DNA of 64,000 nucleotides from Streptomyces sp. NBC_01233 (lineage in GTDB: Bacteria; Actinomycetota; Actinomycetes; Streptomycetales; Streptomycetaceae), in the NCBI RefSeq assembly GCF_035989305.1, contig NZ_CP108514.1, positions 8,040,501 through 8,104,500 on the forward strand, given 5' to 3'. The notes below the pieces were generated by a model. That model was not told the DNA's origin, did no database searches, and worked only from the letters and a program-made list of their open reading frames with translations. Made by a program: the position numbers and the translations under genes. Positions 1-8,105 of this stretch are shown here, piece by piece (positions within the stretch are counted from its first letter, which is position 1; every line of letters begins with the position of its first letter).

Positions 1-1
1 G

Positions 2-238
2 CTCCGGCTGTATCCCGAATCCTTCCTGGGGTTGAGCATTCCCGTACCATCTCGAAATTCTCAAGAACTAATCGTAGAGCAGGTGGCAAGAGAAACGGCT
101 GAGCAGGAGAGGCTTAAGTCTAGGCTGGAGTCCTTTGCTAACACGCTTGCCGAGCGCCGCCAGGCGCTGATCACCGCTGCCGTGACCGGCCAGCTCGACG
201 TCACCACCGCTCGCCGAACGTACGACCGCGATCTCTGA
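2..238 (+). CDS. hsdS: type I restriction-modification specificity subunit, C-terminal fragment (cut by window edge)
   Basis: Only the last 78 codons are present; the reading frame is open to the first base, so the rest lies upstream of the window. The peptide has the features of the end of an HsdS protein: a helical dimerisation segment rich in Glu, Gln and Arg (EQERLKSRLESFANTLAERR) followed by the family-typical ending QALITAAVTGQLDV. HsdS selects the DNA target and bridges HsdM and HsdR. The gene ends 11 bases before hsdR, and GAGGGGGA just after its stop acts as the hsdR ribosome binding site, so both are probably co-transcribed. A TTG at base 32 is inside the gene and is not the real start. 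Confidence 0.85.
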   Translation, partial: LRLYPESFLGLSIPVPSRNSQELIVEQVARETAEQERLKSRLESFANTLAERRQALITAAVTGQLDVTTARRTYDRDL

Positions 239-249
239 GGGGGATTCAG

Positions 250-3200
250 ATGAACGACGCCCGCGTATACACCGAACAGGCATTCGAGAACGCCGTGGAA
301 GCGGCGCTGCTGCGCAGCGGCTGGCAGCGCGGGCTGTCGAACACCTACGACCGCGCTCTCGGTATCGATGCTTCCGAGCTGTCCGAGTTCCTCCGCGCAT
401 CGCAGAACGACGCGTGGCTGGCGCTCCAGGCCGCCTACGGCGAGGAAGAAGAGCAGGCCATCGCCCGGTTCGCGAAGCGCGTGGCGCGGGAGATTGACTC
501 GCGAGGACTGTTGGACGTGCTGCGTCGGGGCGTGAACGACCGGAACGTGAAGATCAAACTTGCGTTCTTCCGCCCGGCGCACACCCTTGCCACCGACGCT
601 TTGGCCGAGTACGACGCCAACCGGCTCACCTTCGTGCGCCAGTTTCACTACTCCACCGCGCGGCCGGCCGACACCCTCGACATGGCGTTTTTCCTCAACG
701 GGCTGCCGGTCGCCTCCGTAGAGTTGAAGAACGGGCTGACCGGCCAGACCGTCGAGGACGCCAAGCGCCAGTACCGGCGGAAGCGGGATCCGAAGGAAGC
801 GTTCTTCGCGAAGCGCAGTCTGGCCCACTTCGCGGTCGATCCGACGCTGGCATTTCTGACGACTCGTCTGGCTGGGGACGCGACCCGATTTCTCCCCTTC
901 AACACCGGCTCCGGCGGCCCTGGCCAGATCGGCGGCGCGGGCAACGTCCCGGCTCCGACCGACGGGAAGTACCCCACCTCCTATCTCTTCGACGAGGTGT
1001 GGGCGCGGGACAACTGGCTGGAGCTGCTCCAGCGGTTCCTGCACGTGGAGGACGCCGCCGCGAAGGCCGGGCGGGCGCCGTCACACAAGCCGGGTAGCGC
1101 GCACACGCAGCCGCTGATCTTCCCCCGGTTCCACCAGTGGGACGCCGTGCGCAAGCTCATCGCGCACGCGGCCCGTCACGGTGCGGGAGAGAACTACCTG
1201 ATCCAGCACTCCGCCGGCTCGGGCAAGTCCAACACCATCGCCTGGCTCGCGCACCACCTGTCCAGCCTGCACACTTCCCACGACCTCGGGTTGATCGCGC
1301 CCGCCGCGCTCGCCTCCGGCCTGGGGGCGAACAAGCTGGTCTTCGACAAGGTCATCGTCATTACCGACCGGCGGGTGCTGGACAAGCAGCTTCAGGACAC
1401 GATCTACCAGTTCGACCACAAGGCCGGCGTGGTCGTACGGATCGACGAGAACTCCCAGCAGCTCGCGGACGCGCTGACCGGGCCGACGGCCCGAATCGTG
1501 ATCACCACGGTGCAGAAGTTCCCCTTCGTCCTGGACAAGGTCGCTGGGCTGGGTGGGCAGCGCTACGCGGTGATCATCGACGAGGCGCACTCCTCGCAGG
1601 GCGGGGAGAGCGCGGCGGCACTGAAGAAGGCGCTGGGACGTCTCGGCTCGGACGCGGTAGACGAGGACGGCGACCCGCTGACGGCCGCAGCCCTGGCGCG
1701 CGGCAAGCAGCCGAACCTGTCCTTCTTCGCGTTCACGGCTACCCCCAAGGCGAAGACGATCGACCTCTTCGGCACCCCTTACCTCAACCCCGGCTCGGGG
1801 GAGCAGGAGAAGGGACCGTTCCACGTCTACTCCATGCGGCAGGCCATCGAGGAGGGCTTCATCCTCGACGTGCTCGGTAACTACATCACCTACGCCACAT
1901 ACTTCAAGCTCCAGGAGGCTGCCGCCGACGAGGCTGAGCAGCAGGTGGACCCCCGTAAGGCCCGCTCGAAGCTGGTGAGGGCCGCGCTGATGTCGGAGGC
2001 GTCGATGGCCTCCCGCGCGAAGATCATCGTCGACCACTTCCGCTCGCATTCCAGCCCGCGCCTCGGTGGCCGGGCAAAGGCAATGGTGGTCACCTCCGGC
2101 CGTGATCACGCCGTACGGCTGTACCAGGCCATGCGGGCCTACATCGACCAGCGTGGCTTCACCGACTGCGGTACCTTGGTCGCGTTTTCCGGGGCACTGA
2201 CCCTTGACGGGATCGAGTACACCGAGCCCAAGCTCAACGGCTTCCCCGAACGTGAGCTGCCGACCCGCTTTGGCTATACCCGCGCGGACGATCCGAACCC
2301 GCCCTCCGTGCCAAAGCCCGAGCACCGCATCCTCGTCGTCGCCGAGAAGTACCAGACCGGCTTCGATCAGCCGCTGCTGACTACCATGTACGTGGACAAG
2401 ATCCTGGTGGGGCTGGCCGCGGTGCAGACGCTTTCCCGGCTCAACCGCACCCACCGGCTCAAGACCACCGAGGACCTGTTCATCCTCGACTTCGCCAACC
2501 GTCCCGAGGACATCGAGCAGGCTTTCCAGCAATACTACGAGGCGTCGGTCAGCGAGCCCACCGACCCCAACCTGCTGTTCGATCGCGAACGCGAGGTCAT
2601 GGCCTACCAGCTCCTGGTGGAAGCCGAGATGGACGCCTTCGTAAACGCCTACTTCGCAGCCTTCCAGGGCGGCTCGGCCACCGACACCGCCATCATGAAG
2701 GCGCACGCCCGCCTCTATGGCTACCTTCAGCCTGCGCTGGACCGCTTCAACGCCCTCAACGCCACCGAACCGGAAACCGCCTCCGAGTTCCGCCGTGCCC
2801 TGGACTCCTACACCAAGGCGTACGGCTGGCTCTCCCACGTCATCGGATTCGAGAACCTCGAACTGGAACGGCTCTACCAGTACGGACGCTTCCTGCTGCG
2901 CCGCCTGCCCGCGCCCGCCCGCAGTGCCGGCGCCGACATAGGGACCGCGGCCCCGAGCCACATGCGCATCACTCAGACGGGCACCCCGGAGCTGCGCCTG
3001 GAGGCGGCGGGTGCGCAGGTCTTGGCTGGCCTGGTACCCGAAGCAGGCGGAGGAGTGGCCGAGGCGGAGGAGATGTCGCTGGCCGAGGTGATCCAGTCCG
3101 TTAACCACGAGTACGGGACCGGGCTCTCCACTACCGACCAGATCCTTCTTGGCCAGCTTGTGGTTGCCGTCAGCGAGGACCCCGAACTTCGGGCCATCGC

Positions 3201-3471
3201 CCTGCACCAGGACCAGGACGTCTTCGGTGGGGAACTGGAAAAGGACCTCGACCGGATCGTCATCGACCAGGCGGCGTCCAACGACGCCCTGATGGTCCGC
3301 TACTTCGACGACACCAACGTCAACCGCCTGTTCAAGCAGGTCGCGACCCAGCAGGCGTACCAGCTCATTCGGCGCCCGGTCCGACGCGAGGCCGAGCGCC
3401 GGGCCACTGAACAGCGGGCCGCCGAGCTCAAGTCCACCGGAAATCGTCGGGCGGAGCCGCCGACCGCATAG
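250..3471 (+). CDS. hsdR: type I restriction endonuclease subunit R (HsdR)
   Basis: This 1073-residue protein is the DNA-translocating and cleaving subunit of a type I restriction enzyme. The N-terminal nuclease domain shows Asp144 and ELK at 158-160, matching the PD-(D/E)xK signature. The helicase motor follows: Walker A QHSAGSGKS near residue 318, DEAH near 444, FTATP near 496, and the later motor motif QTLSRLNRTHR. Length fits the family (about 1000 residues). The ATG has GAGGGGGATTCAG in front of it. It follows hsdS by 11 bases; hsdM would be expected upstream, outside the window. It appears intact, with no frameshift. The closely following kinase gene may share its transcript. Confidence 0.95.
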   Translation: MNDARVYTEQAFENAVEAALLRSGWQRGLSNTYDRALGIDASELSEFLRASQNDAWLALQAAYGEEEEQAIARFAKRVAREIDSRGLLDVLRRGVNDRNVKIKLAFFRPAHTLATDALAEYDANRLTFVRQFHYSTARPADTLDMAFFLNGLPVASVELKNGLTGQTVEDAKRQYRRKRDPKEAFFAKRSLAHFAVDPTLAFLTTRLAGDATRFLPFNTGSGGPGQIGGAGNVPAPTDGKYPTSYLFDEVWARDNWLELLQRFLHVEDAAAKAGRAPSHKPGSAHTQPLIFPRFHQWDAVRKLIAHAARHGAGENYLIQHSAGSGKSNTIAWLAHHLSSLHTSHDLGLIAPAALASGLGANKLVFDKVIVITDRRVLDKQLQDTIYQFDHKAGVVVRIDENSQQLADALTGPTARIVITTVQKFPFVLDKVAGLGGQRYAVIIDEAHSSQGGESAAALKKALGRLGSDAVDEDGDPLTAAALARGKQPNLSFFAFTATPKAKTIDLFGTPYLNPGSGEQEKGPFHVYSMRQAIEEGFILDVLGNYITYATYFKLQEAAADEAEQQVDPRKARSKLVRAALMSEASMASRAKIIVDHFRSHSSPRLGGRAKAMVVTSGRDHAVRLYQAMRAYIDQRGFTDCGTLVAFSGALTLDGIEYTEPKLNGFPERELPTRFGYTRADDPNPPSVPKPEHRILVVAEKYQTGFDQPLLTTMYVDKILVGLAAVQTLSRLNRTHRLKTTEDLFILDFANRPEDIEQAFQQYYEASVSEPTDPNLLFDREREVMAYQLLVEAEMDAFVNAYFAAFQGGSATDTAIMKAHARLYGYLQPALDRFNALNATEPETASEFRRALDSYTKAYGWLSHVIGFENLELERLYQYGRFLLRRLPAPARSAGADIGTAAPSHMRITQTGTPELRLEAAGAQVLAGLVPEAGGGVAEAEEMSLAEVIQSVNHEYGTGLSTTDQILLGQLVVAVSEDPELRAIALHQDQDVFGGELEKDLDRIVIDQAASNDALMVRYFDDTNVNRLFKQVATQQAYQLIRRPVRREAERRATEQRAAELKSTGNRRAEPPTA

Positions 3472-3546
3472 CCTGTGCTCTGCAGTAAGTCAGGTAAGAG
3501 GCCGGGCGGGGTGGTCACGCCCCGCCCACGCAGAAGGGGACCTCGC

Positions 3547-5199
3547 ATGGTGCAGGGCGGCACGCCGAGCTTCGACGCCGGCGTACCGGCCCGCGTGATC
3601 GCGGGCCGGTACAAGCTGCACACGCCCATCGGCGCGGGCGGCATGGGCGAGGTCTGGCAGGCATACGACGAACGCCTGGACCGCCGGGTCGCGGTGAAGA
3701 TGATGCTCGCCGAGAGCCCGGTTCCGCCCGGGTTCCACGGCGCAGCGTTCGAGGAGACCCTGCAGACCCGCCGCGCCCGATTCCTGCGCGAGGTCCAGAT
3801 CACCGCCGGCATCGAACACCTGGGTGTGCCGGCTGTCTACGACACCGGAACCGACGAGGCCAGCGGACGGCTGTTCGTCGTCATGCAGCTCCTGCAGGGA
3901 CGCGAACTACAGACGTTCATCGACGAGACCGACTACGAAAGCGAGACGGTCCCCGTCTCCTGGGCCGCGGCCGTCGGCGCCCAGATCGCTTCCGTCCTTG
4001 ACACCGTGCACCATCGCGACGTCGTTCACCGCGACATCAAACCGTCCAACCTGATGCTCACCCCCGGAGGCGTAGTCAAAGTCCTCGACTTCGGCGTCGC
4101 CGCCCTGCGCGGAGTCGGCACCCTGCCCCGGCTCACCCAGGTCGGCATGACCGTAGGCACCCCGCCCTACATGTCGCCAGAGCAGAGCCTCGCCAACGCA
4201 GTCGGCCCTGCCGCCGACGTCTACGCTCTCGCCTGCGTGCTCCACGAACTCCTCACCGGAAAGCCGCCGTTCACCCCCGACGACAGCCGCTCCCACATGT
4301 GGCACCACGTCCACACCCCGCCCCCGCCCATCCGCTCCCTGCGCCCGGACGTGCCAGTCGACATCGAGAAGCTCCTGCTGGCGATGCTCACCAAGGAATC
4401 CGAGCAGCGCATGGACGCGATGGAGGTCTACGACGCCCTCCTGTCCTTCGTACACGACTCCGCCGGCACCCCCGCCACCGACGAGGGCATCCTCGACCCC
4501 CGTCTGCCGTTCCTGCGACCTTTCGGGGGCCGGGCGCACAGCCCTAGTGTCGCCGCCTCGTACGCACCCACTGTCGTAGTTCCCTCGCCGCTCGCGCCCC
4601 CACCCGCAGCCGCACCTCAGAGGCCGGAGACAGGCCCTGCTGCACTGACCGAGCAGGAGGCGGACGCGATCTCCGACCGGGCAGCGGGGCTGGCTCAGGA
4701 GGGCCAGTTCACCCAGGCGGCCGACGCATTGGCCGAGGCAATCGCAAGAGCCGCTGACCCGGAGCTCAGGGAAGGTATGCAGTTCAGCCTCGCGCAGGTG
4801 AAGTTCCTGGCTGGAAGCCACCGCGAGGCCCTCGCGCTCTTCGAGCCGCTCGCTCACCACTACACCGACCGCTACGGCGACCAGGACGAGCAAGCCCAGC
4901 TGTGCTGGTACTACGCCGGGCAGTGCAGGATGGAACTCGGCGAAGCCACCGCCGCGATCCGAGCTTTCGACCGCGTGAGCGAGATCATGCCTGAAGAGGG
5001 CGATGAGCACGCCGTCAACCGGCACCTCGATGCTCTTGCACGGCTGATGAGTCTGTATGCCGCGACGGAAAGCCTCCCCAAGGCACTGGACGTCGGAGAG
5101 CGGCTCCGGTCGGAAACCTCTCACCTACGGGGAAGCGACTGGCCTGGACTGGTGCAGATCGACGCCTATCTCCGCCGCCTTCGCCAGGACCTGGGCTGA
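3547..5199 (+). CDS. soluble Ser/Thr protein kinase with C-terminal helical (TPR-like) region
   Basis: The 550-residue protein begins with a Hanks-type kinase domain: glycine loop GAGGMGEVW (29-37), AVK with Lys51, catalytic loop HRDIKPSN (161-168, Asp163), DFG at 181-183 and a PYMSPEQ activation segment end. A Pro/Ala-rich linker (about 325-365) leads to a helical region resembling TPR units (about 368-550). No membrane span is visible, so it should act in the cytoplasm, unlike PASTA-type kinases. I chose ATG 3547 because AGAAGGGGA lies just upstream; an in-frame GTG at 3475, three bases after hsdR, lacks such a site. Placement behind hsdR suggests a link to phage defence, but this is inference; the substrate is unknown. 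Confidence 0.85.
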   Translation: MVQGGTPSFDAGVPARVIAGRYKLHTPIGAGGMGEVWQAYDERLDRRVAVKMMLAESPVPPGFHGAAFEETLQTRRARFLREVQITAGIEHLGVPAVYDTGTDEASGRLFVVMQLLQGRELQTFIDETDYESETVPVSWAAAVGAQIASVLDTVHHRDVVHRDIKPSNLMLTPGGVVKVLDFGVAALRGVGTLPRLTQVGMTVGTPPYMSPEQSLANAVGPAADVYALACVLHELLTGKPPFTPDDSRSHMWHHVHTPPPPIRSLRPDVPVDIEKLLLAMLTKESEQRMDAMEVYDALLSFVHDSAGTPATDEGILDPRLPFLRPFGGRAHSPSVAASYAPTVVVPSPLAPPPAAAPQRPETGPAALTEQEADAISDRAAGLAQEGQFTQAADALAEAIARAADPELREGMQFSLAQVKFLAGSHREALALFEPLAHHYTDRYGDQDEQAQLCWYYAGQCRMELGEATAAIRAFDRVSEIMPEEGDEHAVNRHLDALARLMSLYAATESLPKALDVGERLRSETSHLRGSDWPGLVQIDAYLRRLRQDLG

Positions 5200-5352
5200 T
5201 CGGCCGTGACGGCTCCGGGTCTGCCGGCGCTGACCGCACCTTGAGACTCGCCTCGATGGCACTACCTCGCGGACAGGTATGGAAGGCTGTACCCATTCCC
5301 GGGACCTCAATCAATCACGCTTCGGGAGATACGCGACACCGAGGAGACGGCC

Positions 5353-5667
5353 ATGGACCAGTCCGCCCGCGAGGAGCAGCTGCGCGCGGAGGCTGAACAG
5401 CATGGGGTCTCCCCAGCCGCGATCCAGCACGCGGTGGAGGTAATCGCAGCTGTCCAGCAGCGCGACAGGGACGACTAGCGCGCCAATTTCGGCGGCGAAC
5501 TCACCCTGGACCAGTGGTTTGAAGGGTACGGAACGCACGGCTTCAACCAGCTGCTCACGTACGCGGCAAACAAGTCTGGTCTAGGCGACGATGGACCCGA
5601 GATGCTGCGCCGTGTGCTGACTGCCGCTGCGCTCGCGGAGCAGGGCGCCCCGAAGACGGACCACTAG
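5353..5667 (+). pseudogene. small unknown protein gene interrupted by an in-frame TAG
   Basis: GAGGAG stands six bases before ATG 5353. Translation gives 41 residues, rich in Ala, Glu and Gln, up to TAG at 5476-5478. The same frame then stays open for 62 more codons with normal codon choice, including a segment LDQWFEGYGTHGFNQLL, and ends at TAG 5665-5667. The simplest reading is a 104-residue protein with one sense codon (GAG is the likeliest, one base away) mutated to amber. Alternatives are two short proteins or read-through; the base after the stop is C, a weak termination context in some bacteria. The family is not recognised. It ends against the oppositely oriented gene at 5664, sharing stop-codon bases. 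Confidence 0.55.
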
Positions 5668-6326
5668 GTGTTGGTGTGGCGCCATTCGGCCAGCAGGGCC
5701 TGGGTCGCGTCGCCGTAGGCGCGGGCGCGCTCCCAGACCTTGTGCCGGTCCGTGTGAAGCCGACGGGTCTCTTCCTCTTTGCCGGGGCGGATGCGGACGC
5801 CGGCCGGTGCTCGGCGGCCGTCGGGTCCGACCGGCCTCGTGATTTCGTACAGGGCCGACGAGCCCCGGACATCCTTGGCCCGGCCGCTCGCACTCAACTG
5901 TTCCGCCCCGGCAGTGACGGCAGCGACGGCCGGATGATCGAGCGGCATCCCCAGCGCCAACTCCGGACCGGCCTCGGGGATGCTCCGCCATACGGCGCCG
6001 GAACGCCGGATTGCCTCTACCCACCAGGACGGGCCCGCTGGACCGACGAGCCACGGTCGAGGAAGTCGAGCCGGCGGACGCCCTCCCGACGCAGCCCGGT
6101 GAACAAGGCGGGTGGAGGCTCGGAGGTAGGCCATGTCGCAGGCCTGGCTGCGGGCCTGAAGCGCCGAATACGCGGCGAGATAGCCGCTGTGGTCCTCTGG
6201 ATTGGCCCCGATGGAGGCGAGCATCTCGCGTGCCGCCGTGGCCCGGCCATGTGCCGCGGTCGAGAGCTGCCCCAGCTTCTGCAGCTGGCCCAGCGACCGT
6301 TCCCACTGCTCCTCAAGGGTCTGCAT
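5664..6326 (-). CDS. hypothetical protein, 220 residues
   Basis: I do not recognise the family. The protein opens with a helical, Gln/Leu/Ala-rich segment (MQTLEEQWERSLGQLQKLGQ), has a Pro/Arg/Trp-rich middle part and a charged helical end. No signal peptide or membrane span is visible. ATG 6326 was chosen because AGAAGGA lies seven bases upstream; a start at 6374 would add 16 residues without such a site. It is convergent with the amber-interrupted gene and shares bases of its stop codon. It sits inside the island between the kinase and the integrase, so it is probably accessory cargo. Confidence 0.6.
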   Translation of the reverse strand: MQTLEEQWERSLGQLQKLGQLSTAAHGRATAAREMLASIGANPEDHSGYLAAYSALQARSQACDMAYLRASTRLVHRAASGGRPPARLPRPWLVGPAGPSWWVEAIRRSGAVWRSIPEAGPELALGMPLDHPAVAAVTAGAEQLSASGRAKDVRGSSALYEITRPVGPDGRRAPAGVRIRPGKEEETRRLHTDRHKVWERARAYGDATQALLAEWRHTNT

Positions 6327-6591
6327 CAGAATGTCCTTCTCGACGGCAGGGCCGTTCGACGTTGATTGGCCCAAGGCAGACGGGAAGGTTGCCGCGAAGG
6401 CTGGAATCTTCCGTCACTGCATGTCAACCTACAACACTTGCGGGAAGAGCGGATCGGCTCTGTACGCATTCACTGAGACCGGTTCGGTTACGCATCCCGC
6501 TGTCCCAATTCTGTTCACCCTGGGTGCAGCATCTGCCGTCTTTGGGAATTGCGCCAGAGTAATTGTCAAGACTTGTGGATTAGCTCGGCAA

Positions 6592-6930
6592 TCACGGCCC
6601 TTCTCCCCAGGACGCCTCCGCCTTGCCCCATACCGTGGGAGCGGAAGAGCTGAGATCAGGCTCGTTGATCGCGCGTTGCTCGTCATGCCAGACGGCAGCA
6701 AGGAGTGCATCGAAGGGGAACTCGATTTTCGTGCCGTCTTCGAACGAGATCATCACGTGCGTGTCTGGTCCGGCCCGGTGATTGTCCAGCCACTGTACGT
6801 GCGCCACGACAGGCGACAACGTGCCGCCAGGGCCAACAAGACGGTAGCCCTCGTCCACCTCCTGCGACCGTACTGGCAACAACGCGGGCTGACGCTTCGC
6901 CGCCCGCTCATCCCGGTAGTACCTTGCCAT
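6592..6930 (-). CDS. hypothetical protein, 112 residues
   Basis: A short protein with no recognised family. The central part, VMISFEDGTKIEFPFDALLAAV, reads like a compact beta-strand/helix fold with acidic loops and supports real coding; the N-terminus is basic (MARYYRDERAAKR) and the C-terminus is low-complexity. The bases before ATG 6930 (GGTGGA touching the start) are a poor ribosome binding site, so the start is uncertain. No transmembrane segment is visible. Base composition is less GC-rich than the chromosomal genes after 9.36 kb, in line with island origin. The 265 bases between it and the gene ending at 5664 hold no convincing gene. Confidence 0.5.
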   Translation of the reverse strand: MARYYRDERAAKRQPALLPVRSQEVDEGYRLVGPGGTLSPVVAHVQWLDNHRAGPDTHVMISFEDGTKIEFPFDALLAAVWHDEQRAINEPDLSSSAPTVWGKAEASWGEGP

Positions 6931-7329
6931 TCCACCAACTTACCTGCCCGCGTAATGGTCGCTGTCTCGCTTCCGCTCTGCGTGCGCGCGGCTGCGAAAG
7001 CCTTCTCCGGGACACGTACCGGCGTGACCGAGCCGTTCTGGTCTACATGGCATCGCACCCGGGTGTCACGCCGCTCCGCTCCGCTCAGGTGCAGGGCGTC
7101 ACGGTTCGGTGCGCAACTCGGGACGTCGCCCGCCTAACCCAGGACGAACCGCTGGTTCTCGTGGCCGTAGACGCAGACCCAGCCTGCTGCACATACAGAG
7201 TTCGCTGGTGGCAGACCGGCAGCCCGGTCAGATGAGTGGAGATCACGCGGTAACCCATGTCAACGTAATGGTCTGACGGAAAGCCGCAGGTCAGAGGTTG
7301 CAAATCTCGACTGTTCAACGGGGAGCTTC
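6931..7329. other. about 400-base stretch without a supported gene
   Basis: Reading frames exist, for example one on the plus strand from ATG 7047 to 7235 (62 residues, ending WWQTGSPVR), but no ribosome binding site or recognisable domain supports them. A short segment near 7,292-7,306 faintly resembles a tRNA T-arm, but no cloverleaf can be built around it. The stretch may carry the promoter for the gene starting at 7330 and the one starting at 6930, as both point away from it. Confidence 0.4.
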
Positions 7330-7548
7330 ATGCCGCCACACAGGATCAAGGTCACCGGACTGCATGGGGACGGAACGGTATGCCCGCCGGCTCACGAGCA
7401 CACGCGGGGAGGGTCCCCGCTGACCTCGGGGTGCACTGGCCGATCGCGGTACCTGGCTGCGTGCGCATGCGGAGAGTGGAGCGGAGGGTCGTCCACGAAG
7501 TCGTACGCGGCGGAGATGGGGAAGAGGCACCGCAGCGCGCAGGCCTGA
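7330..7548 (+). CDS. small Cys/His-containing protein, 72 residues
   Basis: ATG 7330 is preceded by GGGGAG with a four-base gap, a good ribosome binding site. The peptide contains spaced Cys and His residues (CPPAHEH, SGCTG and ACACGEW), suggesting a small metal-binding domain, then a basic helical tail (AAEMGKRHRSAQA). Small proteins of this kind are common as accessory genes near integrases in actinobacterial mobile elements, but I cannot assign a family. It lies upstream of the excisionase gene on the same strand and could be part of its transcript. Real coding is likely but not certain. Confidence 0.5.
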   Translation: MPPHRIKVTGLHGDGTVCPPAHEHTRGGSPLTSGCTGRSRYLAACACGEWSGGSSTKSYAAEMGKRHRSAQA

Positions 7549-7896
7549 CCTGTAGTTCGCGGCGGGAGCGCGGGCAGGGGGAGGCCGGTGGGCACACCCG
7601 GTCAATCGGTGACTGAGGGCATCTACCACTCGATCCGTGAATTCGTAAATCCCAGATTTTCCGGATCATTGGATCTGTTCGCAGCGGCTGTACTTGGCGG
7701 TGGAGCCATGCGGATGCATGAACCCGACTGGTTGCCCACGGCTGCTGTTGGATCCATGCGTCATGTTCGACGTGGCGAGGCTTGTCTCCCATCGCTCGAT
7801 GGCGGTTCGGCGAGTTGCATGGCCCCTTTGGGTGCAGCATATCTCCGGCAGTCGGATGAATGGTGGTGGATATTGCGGCTGCCCGGAATATTGGAG
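7549..7896. other. 348-base leader upstream of the excisionase, no supported gene
   Basis: The excisionase frame stays open upstream to a GTG at 7588, but the added 103 residues look non-coding (odd composition, no domain). The stretch is AT-richer than most of the window, especially 7,630-7,690, and is a plausible site for the xis-int promoter and for integrase binding sites. No clear -35/-10 pair could be picked. Confidence 0.35.
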
Positions 7897-8082
7897 ATGG
7901 ATGTGCCGGGAGGAAGTAATCGACTCCTCACGCCTGCAGAGGTTGCCGGATGGCTAAAAGTGAGCGAGGTAACAGTCAAGAACAAATATCGAACCTGGGG
8001 AATTAAAGCGCAAAAGGTCGGGCGCCTGCTCCGGTTTCGAGAGCGCGATATCGTGGCTTATCTTGATTCGCGGTATGGCTAA
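7897..8082 (+). CDS. xis: excisionase-type winged helix DNA-binding protein
   Basis: The last 55 residues match the excisionase/MerR-like helix-turn-helix fold: NRLLTPAEVAGWLKVSEVTV, a short linker, then GRLLRFRERDIVAYLDSR. Such proteins direct excision of integrated elements with the partner integrase. The start is uncertain; ATG 7897 gives 61 residues, which suits the family, but its upstream bases (TTGGAG directly against it) are not a well spaced ribosome binding site. It stands 23 bases before the integrase gene on the same strand, the usual xis-int order in actinobacterial integrative elements. Codon use is AT-richer than the backbone. Confidence 0.75.
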   Translation: MDVPGGSNRLLTPAEVAGWLKVSEVTVKNKYRTWGIKAQKVGRLLRFRERDIVAYLDSRYG

Positions 8083-8105
8083 ATGACTGTCTGAATCACA
8101 GGTGA

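Noticed and set aside
3475..3546. Earlier kinase start at GTG 3475
   Set aside because: It would add 24 residues without a ribosome binding site, whereas ATG 3547 has AGAAGGGGA and starts close to the kinase domain.
7285..7320. tRNA-like T-arm (GGTTGCAAATC)
   Set aside because: One base too many in the loop, no acceptor, D or anticodon arm can be paired around it, and no CCA end.
7588..7896. Extended 164-residue form of the excisionase from GTG 7588
   Set aside because: The added part has no domain and unusual composition; excisionases of this type are about 60 residues.
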